Part shown: positions 23,937 to 37,059 of the stretch, one piece after another
How positions within the stretch are numbered: position 1 is the stretch's first letter
Layout of the letters: the number at the start of each line of letters is the position of its first letter
Position numbers and translations under genes: made by a program
Notes under the pieces: generated by a model
What the model was told of the DNA's origin: nothing
The model's database searches: none
What the model saw: only the letters and a program-made list of their open reading frames with translations
Source of the DNA: Anisakis pegreffii
Lineage: Eukaryota > Nematoda > Chromadorea > Rhabditida > Anisakidae
Reading direction: 5' to 3'
Length of the DNA: 64,000 nt
Assembly: GCA_035041965.1 (NCBI GenBank)
Contig: JAPYMA010000695.1
Location: 1-64,000, forward strand

Positions 23937-26910
23937 TACTCAAATTTTTGGAAAACTTTCATGCATGGATGCAAAATTCATATGAGTTTGCACGATTTCT
24001 TCCTTTTCAAATGATCATTTTTATGTTATAAAAGATTAATTATAAACAATTCTTTCAATCACATTTACTTTCATTCTTAAATTAGCTATTCGTGTGAAGG
24101 ATACGAGATTATTTTAAAACTTTTTTTAGAGGATGCGAGCAGAAAAAGATTCAGAATCACTGACTTGATTGATGGGCGTAAAGCGAATTACATTCTTCTT
24201 TAAAATGATTATGACTGTCACATATTTATTGAATTTTATCGAGCACACTTATCACACACTGATATTCATTAACACTGAAAAACTAGCTAAATAATTTAAA
24301 TACTTTCAACTTATCAGTTCTAAAAGAGCAAATGACAGACGAAATCAGGGATTATTTATACAATCACTCGCATTTTCTGCTTATTTAATCTCTTTTCATT
24401 CATCACATTCACAACAAATTCTCTCATTCTAAATTACTTCAATCGTATGAACTATGGAAATGCTTAAGTTCTAGCACTTCGCACCTACTTACCTGTTGTT
24501 TAAGTGAAAATTGAGGTACCACATTAGAAACGTGAATATTACGGCAATTGAAAATTTCTTAAATAATTATTGAAATTATTTTTTCAATAATTAAAAATGT
24601 TACGGTAAGAATCGTTTTCTCACGCCTGACCCTAGTCCCTCATGAAACTCCTTAAAGAGTACTCGTTGTCAGTTAAATGAAAAATATTTCAAAAGTTTTT
24701 ATATGCTAAACAATTTACAGCTCATAAATGAAGATCCTAAAGTAATGCTCATATATCGAATAATATCATTTAAAAGCATCACAAATAATACTATAACTTA
24801 TCATTTTTATTACCCATCAAAACCAGTAATTAGAGTGAATAGTGCGGATCGAAAACTAAATGAAATGTTATACATAATGCAATCGGAATATTGCACTAAC
24901 ATTATGAAGAACAATGCAGAGTATCATTAACCTACTCGATAACTGTGAAATAATATATGAAATTGTCTTCTGCACTTCAAAAGAAATTCATTCCATAATA
25001 AAATTCTTTGAAACATCAGGTTTTCAGCATTGATAGTGACTGTCATCAAACGTATCAAACGATGGACGTCATTCGTTGACGTCAATCATTCTGATATCGA
25101 CATTAGTGAAAATTGTTTCTTTAAAATACCCCTACCGAACATCCTTGATTTCACTAGTAATTTACCTTGACTAACTGTAAACAATACGCAGATCATACCT
25201 GTCACCATATTTTGCATTTATCTGCAGCATAACTTAATCAGCGGCCACTAATTGACTACTTTGACTGCTTGTTAATTTTGCCCATCAATTACTTCTTATC
25301 ATTCTTTCAACGGAGATATAACATTTTTATAAAGTTTCATAAATATTCATTAATAACTTTATGTACAACATAATACATCAATTAATTAGTGAGCATAATA
25401 TAATTACATAACAACGTTAATCATAATACTAATTAGTGATCATGTTATAAATATTATTATCAGCATCATTATTACTGTATAATAATGATATCCGATAAAT
25501 TAAGATAAAAATATGCACCAATTCTACATCAACTGCATAATTAAGTACTGTGAATTGAAAGGCGCCATCAATGGAGTTATGATCAGCTCAAAGATGAAAC
25601 TAACTTTCAGAGAGTTTGGAACATGGAAAGATCATGTCATCTAAAGATCAGTCAAGTGCTAGTCAAGTTATGATGAATAGAACAAACGAAAGACCATATT
25701 GTATAAGTGTCGAGAACGACTGAAATCGTTCACATCATACCATATCATATCATATCAATTCAATAAGATAAAGCATCAAGAATCAATTTAAAATCAAAAA
25801 CAATCAGCAAGTCATAACAAGACTTATAAGAATCATAACAAGACTTATAATGCTACTAAAACTGCACCAAATAGACAGTAATAAACCAAAGCAGTAGCAA
25901 TATCGAACAAATGAACAGAATTCATTAAGTAATGATCAGCAAGAAGAGCGACCAACGAGTGCATGTAATACCAGTCATGTAAATGTCTATTTCGATGGCG
26001 TATTCTAAGCAAGGGAATGTATGAAACCATCAAAAACGAACCTAAACTAGTCAGTGTTTGCAAGTGCTATCACTCGACGTTATCACTAATTGTAAGTTGA
26101 CATCACATCACCAATCGCTATTACAACCACATTAAATTTGAACTTTAAGCACTCAACACACCATAAAATATTCGCTTCAGCTCCACTCTAGATAATAACT
26201 GCTATCACATTTTGTAACGATGACTTACTGATGATGTGCAATAGCACATCACGAAATAATCCCTTCCTGGCTTTCACTACTTCACATGATTACTTCTATT
26301 AAATGCGATGATTTATTACTACCAGTCCGGTTTTCAGTTCATAATTGTTCTGTGATGTGCATTCAGTTCAAATAGTTTTAAAGTATCGCCTCGCTTCCTC
26401 AACAAGAATGCCTTCATTCCCATCCCATCGATAGGTTATCAACGAAAAGTTAAGAGCTGATAATCTTGCAATTTGACGAGTAAACACAAATAATAATAAT
26501 AATCATTAGATCATGATAATCATAAGAAAATAAGTACATTGACCATAATAACCAAAAAAGAATCGAGAAACTGACAATTGATAACAAGTGATACGGTGAT
26601 CTGGATTGAAGACGGAGTGATGATGGTAATGATGAGACAATGATGATAACTGAAGTGTTAACAGAGTGATGATATAGGGTAATGCTGTGATCAGTTGATA
26701 ATCAAGGAACTGAGCAGTAAATTATCTAACACTATGATTTCTGGAATTGTTCAAGAAAAAATTAGTGAATTTAAATCATTTAACATTATTAAACGGTCAT
26801 CAAACAACATCATCAGCATGTTACACTTCTATCAAACTCGTTATCAGTGTCGTGATTGTGACTCATAAAAAGAGATTAGATCAAAAATAGGACTCAGTTA
26901 ATGAAAGATG
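23937..26910. other. intergenic DNA between the elongase and dystroglycan
   Basis: About 3 kb of AT-rich DNA with a short CATAT-type tandem run near 25735-25760. A minus-strand frame at 25845-26063 encodes a hydrophobic 72-residue stretch but lacks splice support and recognisable relatives. The right end should contain the dystroglycan 3' UTR. Confidence 0.5.
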
Positions 26911-29900
26911 CTAAGGAGGCACATAAGGTGGCGGAAGTCGTTGGTTAGTGGCCGAACTTCGCGGTCGAGGACTTGAGGTGCTCGATAGAGGGGGTGGGGG
27001 TTTATAGAGATGGTTGTCATGAAAGTGCGGATGCGGCGAGGTGGACGGTATTATCAGAGGAGGTCGTTCCTCTCGGACCAACATCGGCGTGGCTACCGTT
27101 ACAGCTTCGTCTTCTTGAGGAATTTCTTCGGGAAATACAACTGGCATTCCTTTTGAGACGTATTCTGATGGAACTGCAATTACAATGTTCAATTAGATAC
27201 TTGCTCGATTCAGAGCGAACACTCGATCTGAATATGCACTCGCTTGTGAACGGATTCCTTAGACGGAGAGGAAATTTAGCGATGTAAATAGATTCTTCGG
27301 AAATCCTTCAGAAAGAAACTAAAACGATTCCAGAATTGGTTATGATGTGTTAGAATTTAATTTTTTACTCTTATGAAAAAAAGAAATAAAAAATAAACTC
27401 CAACCAGCTTTCTGATGTTTGCGTTTACTTAAACAGCAAACAAGAATCAGCACGATCAAAAGAAGCAGGAAAACTGCCCCCAAGACAATCGGAATCCACA
27501 GCAACGATGGCAATAACGACGCAATTTCTGGCTGCGGTGAGGCTGTCCCTCCGACCGGAATATTTGACTCACGTTCCGGTGCAACGGTTGTCATCTCCAG
27601 ACATGAATCTGCAAAATTTTCAAATTAACGATAAGATCTCATCTAAAAATTCAATCAACTCACGATGCCATCAATCAATCCATCGATTCATTCCATCAAA
27701 AATATCACCGAAACATGACACAACACAAAAAGAACGTTTTTTTTCAAACGGGGATCGAGCGTGTTTCTCATCGATGTCAAGCACAAATAATCACGAATGC
27801 AATCGCAAAGCAATTCATCACATGAATATAACTTCAACAACTGGTTTCTAAAAGTTTTCTCAAGATGAAAATTCATATATTCACAATTATTCCGAACTAA
27901 TTTCGAAAAGCGAATCTGCGAAACTAATTGCAATCGACTAATAAACATTCAATGTGCATTGCATTGTCTGAATAAATTGATGCACTATATCATACATCCT
28001 TTGCATATAAGATGAATATATTTCATGAAATCATCCCAAAATAACACCACCACAACTAAACGCGATTCCAATTCGTAATAAATCGCATATCAAAAGCATA
28101 CTACCCGTAATTATCAATAATATTCAACAAAATGTCCAGCAACTAATCATATCTTGAAATCATCGCACCTCTCAACTCAAGCTGCACATTCCGGACATGG
28201 AACCTCGAGTCCATAGCCCTTAAGAATTCATTGCGGATTCGGTCTCGTCTCCTTGTTACCATTTGATACTTCAACGCGTCGATTGCCTTTCGCTGACAGA
28301 TTTTGTGGGATAAAGATGAATTTGACCATGTTATAAGACTTCGTTCCGCGTTCTTTGCTTCTACGTTCCTAAATTTGCAATATTCCCAGTCAAATAGCTC
28401 AAATTATATTCTTGGCCTTTACGAAATAATTACTACTTTATAGTGGCTTAAACTCTAGACGATCAGATAATGCACGAATAAAAATAATGGTAATAGGAGA
28501 TACTTAAGTCTAAATTCTCGCTGATTTACACGACACAAACCATATACGTTCAATCAACGAATGAACTCTGCGAGATATGACTTTGGATAATGTGTGCAAA
28601 ATCGTTATCGATAGGAAATGATGATAAATGAGGCCAAACCGCTAAATATCAATCTATATAATGATGCACATTCATTCTATCGAATCAAATCAATTACTGT
28701 GCAGAATAAAACTCTAAGTTCATACACACCTTCATAACAAATCAATTCAATTCTAACAATTTCAATAAACATTTACAATGTATTGAACAAAACAGGTAAA
28801 TGCGACGACAAAAGCTAGTATTTTAGTCATTTCCATTAGTACTTTTTTTATAATACATCAAACTACAATGAGTTCATTGAAAGAATCACTCAGTTTTACA
28901 ATTTCAGTTAAATTTCTTTATGAATCCTTATTCAAACACCAACAAAGTAAGAATGAAACAACAAACATTTCGAGATTCTCACAGACTTTGAGAAGTTTCC
29001 AAAAAAAAGAACCTGATAACAATATTTTTTGGCAGACGATCGCCTAGCGAATGTGCTAGTTTTGTAGCAAACGCCAACATGGTATCGGGGTCTTTTGTTA
29101 AATGTTGATAACTTTTTTGGATATCGAATATGAATAGATGATTCGACGGGGTCACTTCATCAACCGATACACGAAACGCAGCCGAAGTCATCTGAATGAA
29201 ACCATTCGATGAAAGATTGGTTAATAGTATGGGTCAATCAATGTGATCACTGATCACTATTCCATGGTTTTTGATCAATACGATGAGAATTTGTCGCCTT
29301 GAGCAAACAAATCAATTTCGTTCAATCATTTAGGAAAACAATTCCGTTTCAGCGATTTTGAAATGACTATCACCATTGCACTTCAAAATGGTTTTATTCT
29401 TTGCTTCTTCCCTCAAATATACATATAGCAATGTTAAATTTAAAAATCATTTCACAAGCATCAGAAAGAGATTTTTGAGAATAATTTTGCAGCGATACAA
29501 TGAAAAGATACCTGATTTGCAGAATCTCTGGCTTCAAGTCTAAACTCAAAATCGCCTTGATTCAGCGATATTCCACGCAAGACTTGACGACTTCGATCTA
29601 CCGTAAGCCAGTTTTTATCGGCTACGATAGGATAAACGGACAATTTCAACGATCTCGTGTCTCCATCTTCTGCGTCCATGAAAGTTTTCTCGGGAATTTG
29701 CAACTCGCAGACTGTTCCTCTGCAAATAGCCGATCACATTAGGTATCGCTCTAAGATTCTAAGGATAACCTAAGAAATCAGCTTTTTGATGTTTCATTCA
29801 CAGTCCATTTCTTACCATATTAATGCGACTATCATCAAAACTGTTAGTATTAATCTCCCTTGCATTCACTGAGGATGCATGCACTGCACCGGGATATAAT

Positions 29901-32900
29901 TAATGAGATCGGAGTCCACTGGGAGTGAATTTACATCAGACACGCCATATTCATTCATTCGATCATTTACGCCGATCTATTGTTGATGAGGACAACAATT
30001 AAGATAAAAGTACGATCCGCTTTTACTATGATAATTATTCCATTTCGATCGTATTCACAGATGAATGCTGTCTCTCATTTAGCGCATCATTAATATTTCT
30101 TGCATATCAAAAAGTCACAAACATCAGTCCCAAACCGCAACATGCATTATCGTTCATTTACTGTAATTACCCTTGATATAATTACCTTCTCTATGAACTC
30201 TCAGTGAATGCATTCTATTGTTCGATTTTGCTGAGTATATGGCTGTCATATTGTTGATCATATTAATAATGAAAAGTTTGGCCATATTATAGAAGAAAGA
30301 GGATAATGATCGAGAAGAGTATTCGAATCTGATCATATGCAAACATGAAAGTAATGAACCCCATTAATGAACCCTCAGCTAGGATACAACCCCTACTCAC
30401 AAATACAATCTCAACTCCAAAACAACCCATGAAATAGCCAACCAACCGTTTACAGTGGAACGTCGGCAACGAATTCAATCGTACAGGTGGATTATCTGTA
30501 CGTTTCGTTGTCTCCAATGGAAATCGTTTCGTTGATCTCGTGAACAATCTAGTTGTTATCGTAGAAGTTGATGGAGTTTTGTGAGGTACGAGTGTGGTAG
30601 TGACCTCTGCCGATTCAAATTCAGGTTCATTAGTTGCAAATGCTGAGAACTGTGAGAGCACACCTCCTTGGGCACCTTCATGGCGTTGTTTTCTTGATAA
30701 GATGAGGCCTTTGGTCAGCTGAAATTTTACAATTTTTCAAAAATCTGATCCAGAAGTAACTTTTTTAGATAAGTCAACATTTCGATTTATTTGATCGAGT
30801 TCTAATAAGTTTCATGTTTCTTCTAAGTGAACCATTGCTAGATCAATCGCTTTCGTTTATGAAAATCAATCATTTGGGATAGATGACGAGATCAATCAAA
30901 TGAATCCGAAGCTCTCCTTGAGATTTCGTTGCTTTCCCAATATGTTGATACTTCAACTTGATGCAAGAATGCCAAGACATTCTTTCTTCATCACACAAAT
31001 ACTGTTATATACAGACATTACCCTAACAAGAAATTAACTTTAACACCAAAACCAACTATCGACATTACAAAGGGCAGATGTTAAGATGTTCGATTAATCA
31101 TTAATCAGTTAGATTTGTCAATTAATTAATTACTTAATCAGCTGCAATTACTAATCAATTAAAATTTAATGATAAGATGCGATTAATTAATCAATTTTAG
31201 TGACTCATTTCCCTCGCATTGCTTCCCATTGTATTCGTTAGTGAATCAAATGCAAACCACCAAACAAATAAATATGTCCGTATGAACGTCACCAACTAAT
31301 CTAACTATATGACTGTATCTTTTATGTAAACTTGCTCGTATTATTTATATTGCTTATTATTTGCTCATTCATTGTTTCAATCCATCAAACAAATATAATA
31401 CCTACAGCAAAACCGAGTTAGACCAATGGCACATCAACGCTTCTTATGATGCCACTTACTGACCGAGTCTTCTTAAGCGGATTTATGAGACACATCCATC
31501 CTTCCACTACCCTTCTATGCTACTGCCAAAATTCCCTTCCTACCGTTCAATTCCCTCGCAATATGTTAATTAATCAAGACTGTGTTCAGATCCGTATTTC
31601 AGCATACACATCGATCTGCCTACCTCTATTCAAAACACATTTGCAGCTCAGTTCTTATAGTCATTAGATAACAATGCTGCATAAAATGATTGACATTCTT
31701 CACACTGTTATCGCACTCAAACAACAAACATCTGCTATTATATCAATAAATTCATTGCGAAAGATGAATAAAACACATTGTCTGTGAACGTTATTCGGAA
31801 TGTGACAGACTGAAACGTTTACGAAATTTACACTTAAATATGAAATATTTTGAATATTAACGAGCCTCATTCGACCTTTCTAACACACTGACTCTTTGTT
31901 CTGTTCAAAAAGTGCATCTATTAAATATTCATAACAGTTAAGAATAAACAAATGTTCGACTGAATTTTTAATGAGGTTGCTGCCAGTTCCTGGTCTTTCC
32001 GCTTGATTATAACAAATATGAGAGATGATGATAGTAATTGCATCAGAAATTAACAAACGAAAATAATGGAAAAGCATTATCAACTGAAATCAATTGAATA
32101 AATGTACATAAAACATTACTGAAACATCACTGTTAGAAAGGGATATAAAAAATTACCGAAAGATCGTTGAGACAAGAAACTAGAAAAGAAACAGAACAAC
32201 GAAACTATGAACTCGCTCACCTTCCATCCAACGGGTTTATGCTCCAACTCGATAGCTTCATCACTGATCAACGTCAACACATTCTCCAACGCTTCTAATC
32301 CGTCGTCATCCAAATCGTTACACGATACTTTCCACAACAAAAAAGTATCATCCGATGTCGGCTCATCCACCAACCCGCTCTCGAACACTTCCGACCGTCT
32401 AATTTCATCCTTATACTGATTCGTATAAATCCGCAACAATGAACTGAAATTACTTTCATTCATCCACTGCGCAAGAATGATCAAGATCATTAATCCCTTC
32501 AAGAGATCAATCAATAACTTGATCAAAAACCCTCACCTATTCACCCCTACATACTCCGATACTTTATCGATGGTTTCCAGCTGTTCCCCGATCGACAGCT
32601 CCTGAAGAGGCACATCAAATGCCAGTTCCATCCAAACCGTTTTCTGTTCATCTCCACACGGATTCACTGATTCTTCAGAAACTCGAATCTCCAACACCGA
32701 GTCTGTCCCACCGGCTTCTGTCACTCGAATAAATGTCTCACCAATATTTGAGAACTGAGGAATTCCCTCAAGCAACCTGAAATTCAGTTCTTTATTTTAT
32801 AGATTCCCAGAATTAGTTCAGCTCCCTGATCGAACCCGAAATCATTTTGAGACCATTCCCAAGATGCTTGAAACTCCTATAAGCAGTTTCCTCACTGACT

Positions 32901-34932
32901 GAACTGATGCTACGGTATGCTGACGAGTTTCTGATCGCTTGATCAATTCCAACGAAGAGATCAAAATGCTACTTCTCTCAGAACATGAACTTATCATCAT
33001 CCTTTCTTAAGCCATCGAATCCTCTCTCAGATTTCAAATCCATTTCTTATTAAAGCTAAACAAAATTCCCATACAATTTCCAAGACATTACATCCTTAAC
33101 CATTAAGTTCCACATTTCAGTGCTCTATTTCCTTCAGATTTCGCAACTCCACCAAAAATCCCTTTTGGATTTTCGAATCCACCCAAAAAGCTGCCTCATC
33201 TCAATCAGAATAAGCTCAAGAAAATTTATTACGAAAACAATGAACGTATACATGTGCTATTGTTGTTGAACAAATCCATCATGAATATTTAACGATGCCA
33301 TAGCAGATGTAGGGAAGAAGATTGATGTACTGAATGAATGTTTCAAGAGGAGAAACTGAAGCATAAAACAATGCTTGAAATCATGCTTGAATGCAGCCTT
33401 AGATGTATGGCCTTTCTTTGTGCCACTGAACGAAGAGATTCTTTTATGGTTGTGTACTAATTGCTGGAACTAATCCATCGCCATTTTATGTTTGGTGTTG
33501 AGTACAAACTCAAATGAACAACAGTTTGATGATCATTTTAGGATAGTCAAATACACGGAAACACCAATTTATGCGATATTTACATGCCCACAAAATTGAA
33601 AACTCTAAGTTTTGAGGTCAAAAAGTTGTTCGGTAAAGATCTTTGCAGGTCTCTTAAAGACCTTTTCTTTTTAACTGAATCCTAAGATTTTTGAATTCAA
33701 TCCACTTTGAATTCTTTCGGCCTTGAGCCATAAGAGATTGGTAAATTTTTGAGCACTTGAAAAAAATTGACAGAAATTTTCTGTCCAAATTAATATGCCA
33801 CATTTTCTATCGTATGTACTAATTTGTTTACACTTATCTCTTAAATTTTCATAACTGAACAGGTCCAAAACTCATAGAAACTTCAGAGATATGCTTCCAA
33901 ACAAACACATTTTCTTTCAAAAAATGTCTGAAAACGTCCTTTGACGAACCAAATTTCTCAACCGAACGAAGACACTTTCTGAAGAATTCATCAAGATTTT
34001 GGTTGGTTCCATTATTAAAGGCGATTAAATGTTCGCAAAACGCATCAAATGATTGATTATTCACCATACAAACATTGTAATTAAATGAAATTCGAACAAC
34101 AAAACCTCTAAATAAATGTATTAATTTATCATTTACGATCATATGTCAACATGAATTATGACACAATAAAATGTTCTTCATCATTCATCTGCATACAAAA
34201 TTCTGTTTCATTCGAAAATATCGTCTTCATTTCGATTGCGAAAAAAATTTTATGATACTTCGAGACGTTAAATTTATGGTGTCCTTTACTTAATTCATGT
34301 CAATAACAAAATTCTTCTCGAAACCCAACAAGAAATTACGATGCAAATATTCTTGCAAAACCATAAAAGTCATCCGAATCTACAACAGTAAAAATTCTCT
34401 GCGTATAATTTTCAAAACGAAAGCAAATATTTGCATAAAAAGTTCACGATTTATTAACTTTCACGGAAGCTCAGCGGAAAACAAACATACTTTTACAAGA
34501 TCGTTTTGCATTCCAACACATCCATTTCATTGAAATGCTATGATGATCTTATCTTATGGAATTTTAAATCTTTCAACATTTCAATGCTGGCTGGCATTTC
34601 GATATGAGAAGAATGATAAAATGACGAAATAGTGATAATGATGAGCATTGATCAAGACCATGATCAAATCAGCAATTTGCCGATCACAATTACCGATGGT
34701 ATTAAAGTTCAACAAACCTTGTACTATCGTTCCATAATAACCAGCTAGGTAAAGGCTCATCGGACGCATCTCGAACGGTTAATTTGCTTGTCGTTTCGAA
34801 TTGCAGCCGTAACGCTTTTCCGACAGGTAATCGAATTAGCTCGGGTACATACACAGCACTGATTAGCGAATAAGAAAGTAAATTTATTGCCAGCACCCAC
34901 AAATACACTAATAAAACATCCCCGCGACCCAT
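26911..34932 (-). CDS. dgn-1: dystroglycan (basement-membrane receptor, full length)
   Basis: Single-pass receptor linking extracellular matrix to the cytoskeleton. Exons in transcript order: 34932-34718, 32776-32537, 32443-32221, 30718-30447, 29719-29512, 29191-29013, 28368-28169, 27608-27405, 27173-26911; 667 residues, all phases close. Domains: signal peptide (~1-28); first cadherin-like domain with LPSWLLW and LEGIP; an alpha-dystroglycan-like second region ending FLLWKVSC and PVGWK; a short Ser/Thr-rich linker in exon 30718-30447; second cadherin-like domain (~302-386, IPEKTFMDAEDGD); a SEA-like juxtamembrane domain (~387-515) with Cys residues matching the vertebrate pair; TM (~548-572); then RKH and a Pro-rich tail ending PPPYVPP, the dystrophin/WW-binding terminus of vertebrate beta-dystroglycan. 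Odd: the vertebrate alpha/beta autocleavage Gly-Ser aligns with Arg-Ser here (AERSLITW), so processing may be absent. Intron 1 is 1.9 kb. Confidence 0.95.
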
Positions 34933-34938
34933 CTGAAA
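34933..34938 (-). promoter_or_regulatory. likely spliced-leader acceptor of the dystroglycan mRNA
   Basis: TTTCAG on the minus strand abuts the initiator ATG with no intervening base, and the signal peptide follows at once. No upstream coding exon is seen. SL trans-splicing is the simplest reading; a fully upstream 5' UTR exon is possible. Confidence 0.5.
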
Positions 34939-37025
34939 CATTCATTCGTTCATTCACTTTCTGTGACATTTGCAATTACAATTAATCACGAATATTATTG
35001 AGATTGCATTTGAGCGATATCAAATGCAGATAACGCTTAGAACAAAGCATGATCCGCGTGAATAATTGATATTTGGAAACATATTTATGACGATATTAAA
35101 TGATCAGTGAGAATAATGCATCTCTGCATGATACCTCTTCACGATAGTCGTTAAGGCCTTAACGAGAGCGGATTAATGAATGAGATCGAGATAAGATAAC
35201 ATGAAATAACGATAAGTGCTCTCCACGCATACACCCATCTACTCTTTACTTCAGTCTTGGTGATTTACCTGACCTATGCAATTCACCTACGATCATTTTC
35301 CGCAGTAATCATCAAAAAAATCTCGAACCAAATCTAAATTTCACTAGGATTTTAAGCGGTATGCTTCTAGGCTGGCCACATTCTACGAACCTTCTCATAG
35401 ATCTTCTTCTTTTAAAGTTACAAAAACGAAATCTCATAACCTAGCATGCATAGGGAACTTGCTGATTGATCATATTTGTGATCAGTTGAACTGTTCCCGT
35501 AAAGGAATTAGATGAAAACAATCACGATAATTATCACGCTCATCATTCAACTATTCTATCAGAAAGAAGATATCAGGATCCATGTCATACCTATGTGAGC
35601 ATGACAGGTGGTGTCAAACCTGTCATACCTATCTGCATCCATGACAATATTTGTACTCACCAACAACAACAAAAAATTGGAAATAAATGAGAAGTTTGAA
35701 CATACTATTACTACTGTAATCTTATTGCATTTCCATATGATCGAGAAATGAGTACTTCGCTAAATAAATATTTGAATATATATAAAGAATAAATGTTAAA
35801 TGTCAACGTTATTATGCACAGATATTTGATTTCAGCTAAGTGCCATTATTATGATGATGTAATGAGATAGTTGAATGTGATCTGACAACGTGAAGAGTAA
35901 AGTGGAGGAATTTATAATCACAAAGGTGTGATTCAACATGCAATTTGTTTATTATTAATACTAGTCGCGCATGTTCTGCGCTTATTTGATTTATTTTATT
36001 ATATTTAATCTAATATTGCACCATGTCATATGTAATCTAATAATGCTGATACAATTTTATACCGGTTTATTTGCAAAACCTTTCGAAAATCCTTTGCTCT
36101 CTATTGAAATATTCAAAAACCACCGTCCGCAAGTGAATTTTCACTTTATTTTAATCTGTCCGAAGGTAATCCTGCAAATAAATCTCTCAGTGCGCAGATA
36201 TCAAATTGCAGTGGATGGAGCTCAGAATTGTATCATTAATAGATCATGAAAATGAATGTGGAATAACTTTAAAATTCCATCATCTCGTTGAAATAATACA
36301 ATCTCATTGCAACATGATCAAATGAGCGGATGAATTTGAAGGGAACAAATAATTTTCAGATCCTAAAAATTCGCGAAGAGAAACCCTCAAATCCGAAGAA
36401 TTTTTCAAATTCAAGCAAAAATGTGTTTGACGAGAGAAGCGTTCGTTGAGAAGTTTTGCGCTGAGAATGCAGGGTAAATGAACCGAACGGATAAGATAAG
36501 TCTTGAGATAAGTGTTCGAATAAAAATCATGTTTCAAAAGCAAACTACACAATGTTCACTCTCCCTAATGCCATATCATTTACAACCAGCCCCAAAGATA
36601 AATGAACATAAACTTAAATAAAAGCTATGCAATATCCACATACATTTTTACGAACTGATTGACCAGAGATAATGTTACAAAAAAAACCTCAAAAAATAAA
36701 GAAATCAAGCGAAGAGTAAATAAACGAACGAATAAAAGATAACCTTCATCTCAAGTATCTAGTTTCGAAATCTATCAACCAAGAATTTTTTCAACCACAA
36801 TTTTATCTTCACTCTCTCTGAGATTACTCTTGCAAAAATTCTAAATTCTTCATCACATACTAAAATCTCCATAAAACCCAATATTCAGAGTTTCTATAGA
36901 AAATGATTTCATCCACTCACTTCTGTAACATACGGATCTATTTTAAATAACGAACAAATGCTCAAGCAATGCGAATGTGATAGCGTAAGAATGTGAAAGC
37001 TTATGCATGATATTCATCTTCTGTA

Positions 37026-37059
37026 GTACAGTTTTCATGCAGCTTGCATAAAACTGTAC
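37026..37059. repeat. inverted repeat / hairpin
   Basis: GTACAGTTTTCATGC and GCATAAAACTGTAC are near-perfect reverse complements separated by five bases. Ten outer pairs are perfect, with one unpaired base before the inner four. Confidence 0.7.

Noticed and set aside
25845..26063. 72-codon hydrophobic minus-strand frame
   Set aside because: No ATG-supported start context, no partner exon and no family resemblance despite its membrane-like look.
20520..34932. Operon of elongase and dystroglycan on the minus strand
   Set aside because: The genes lie 3.9 kb apart, far more than the ~100 bases usual in nematode operons.
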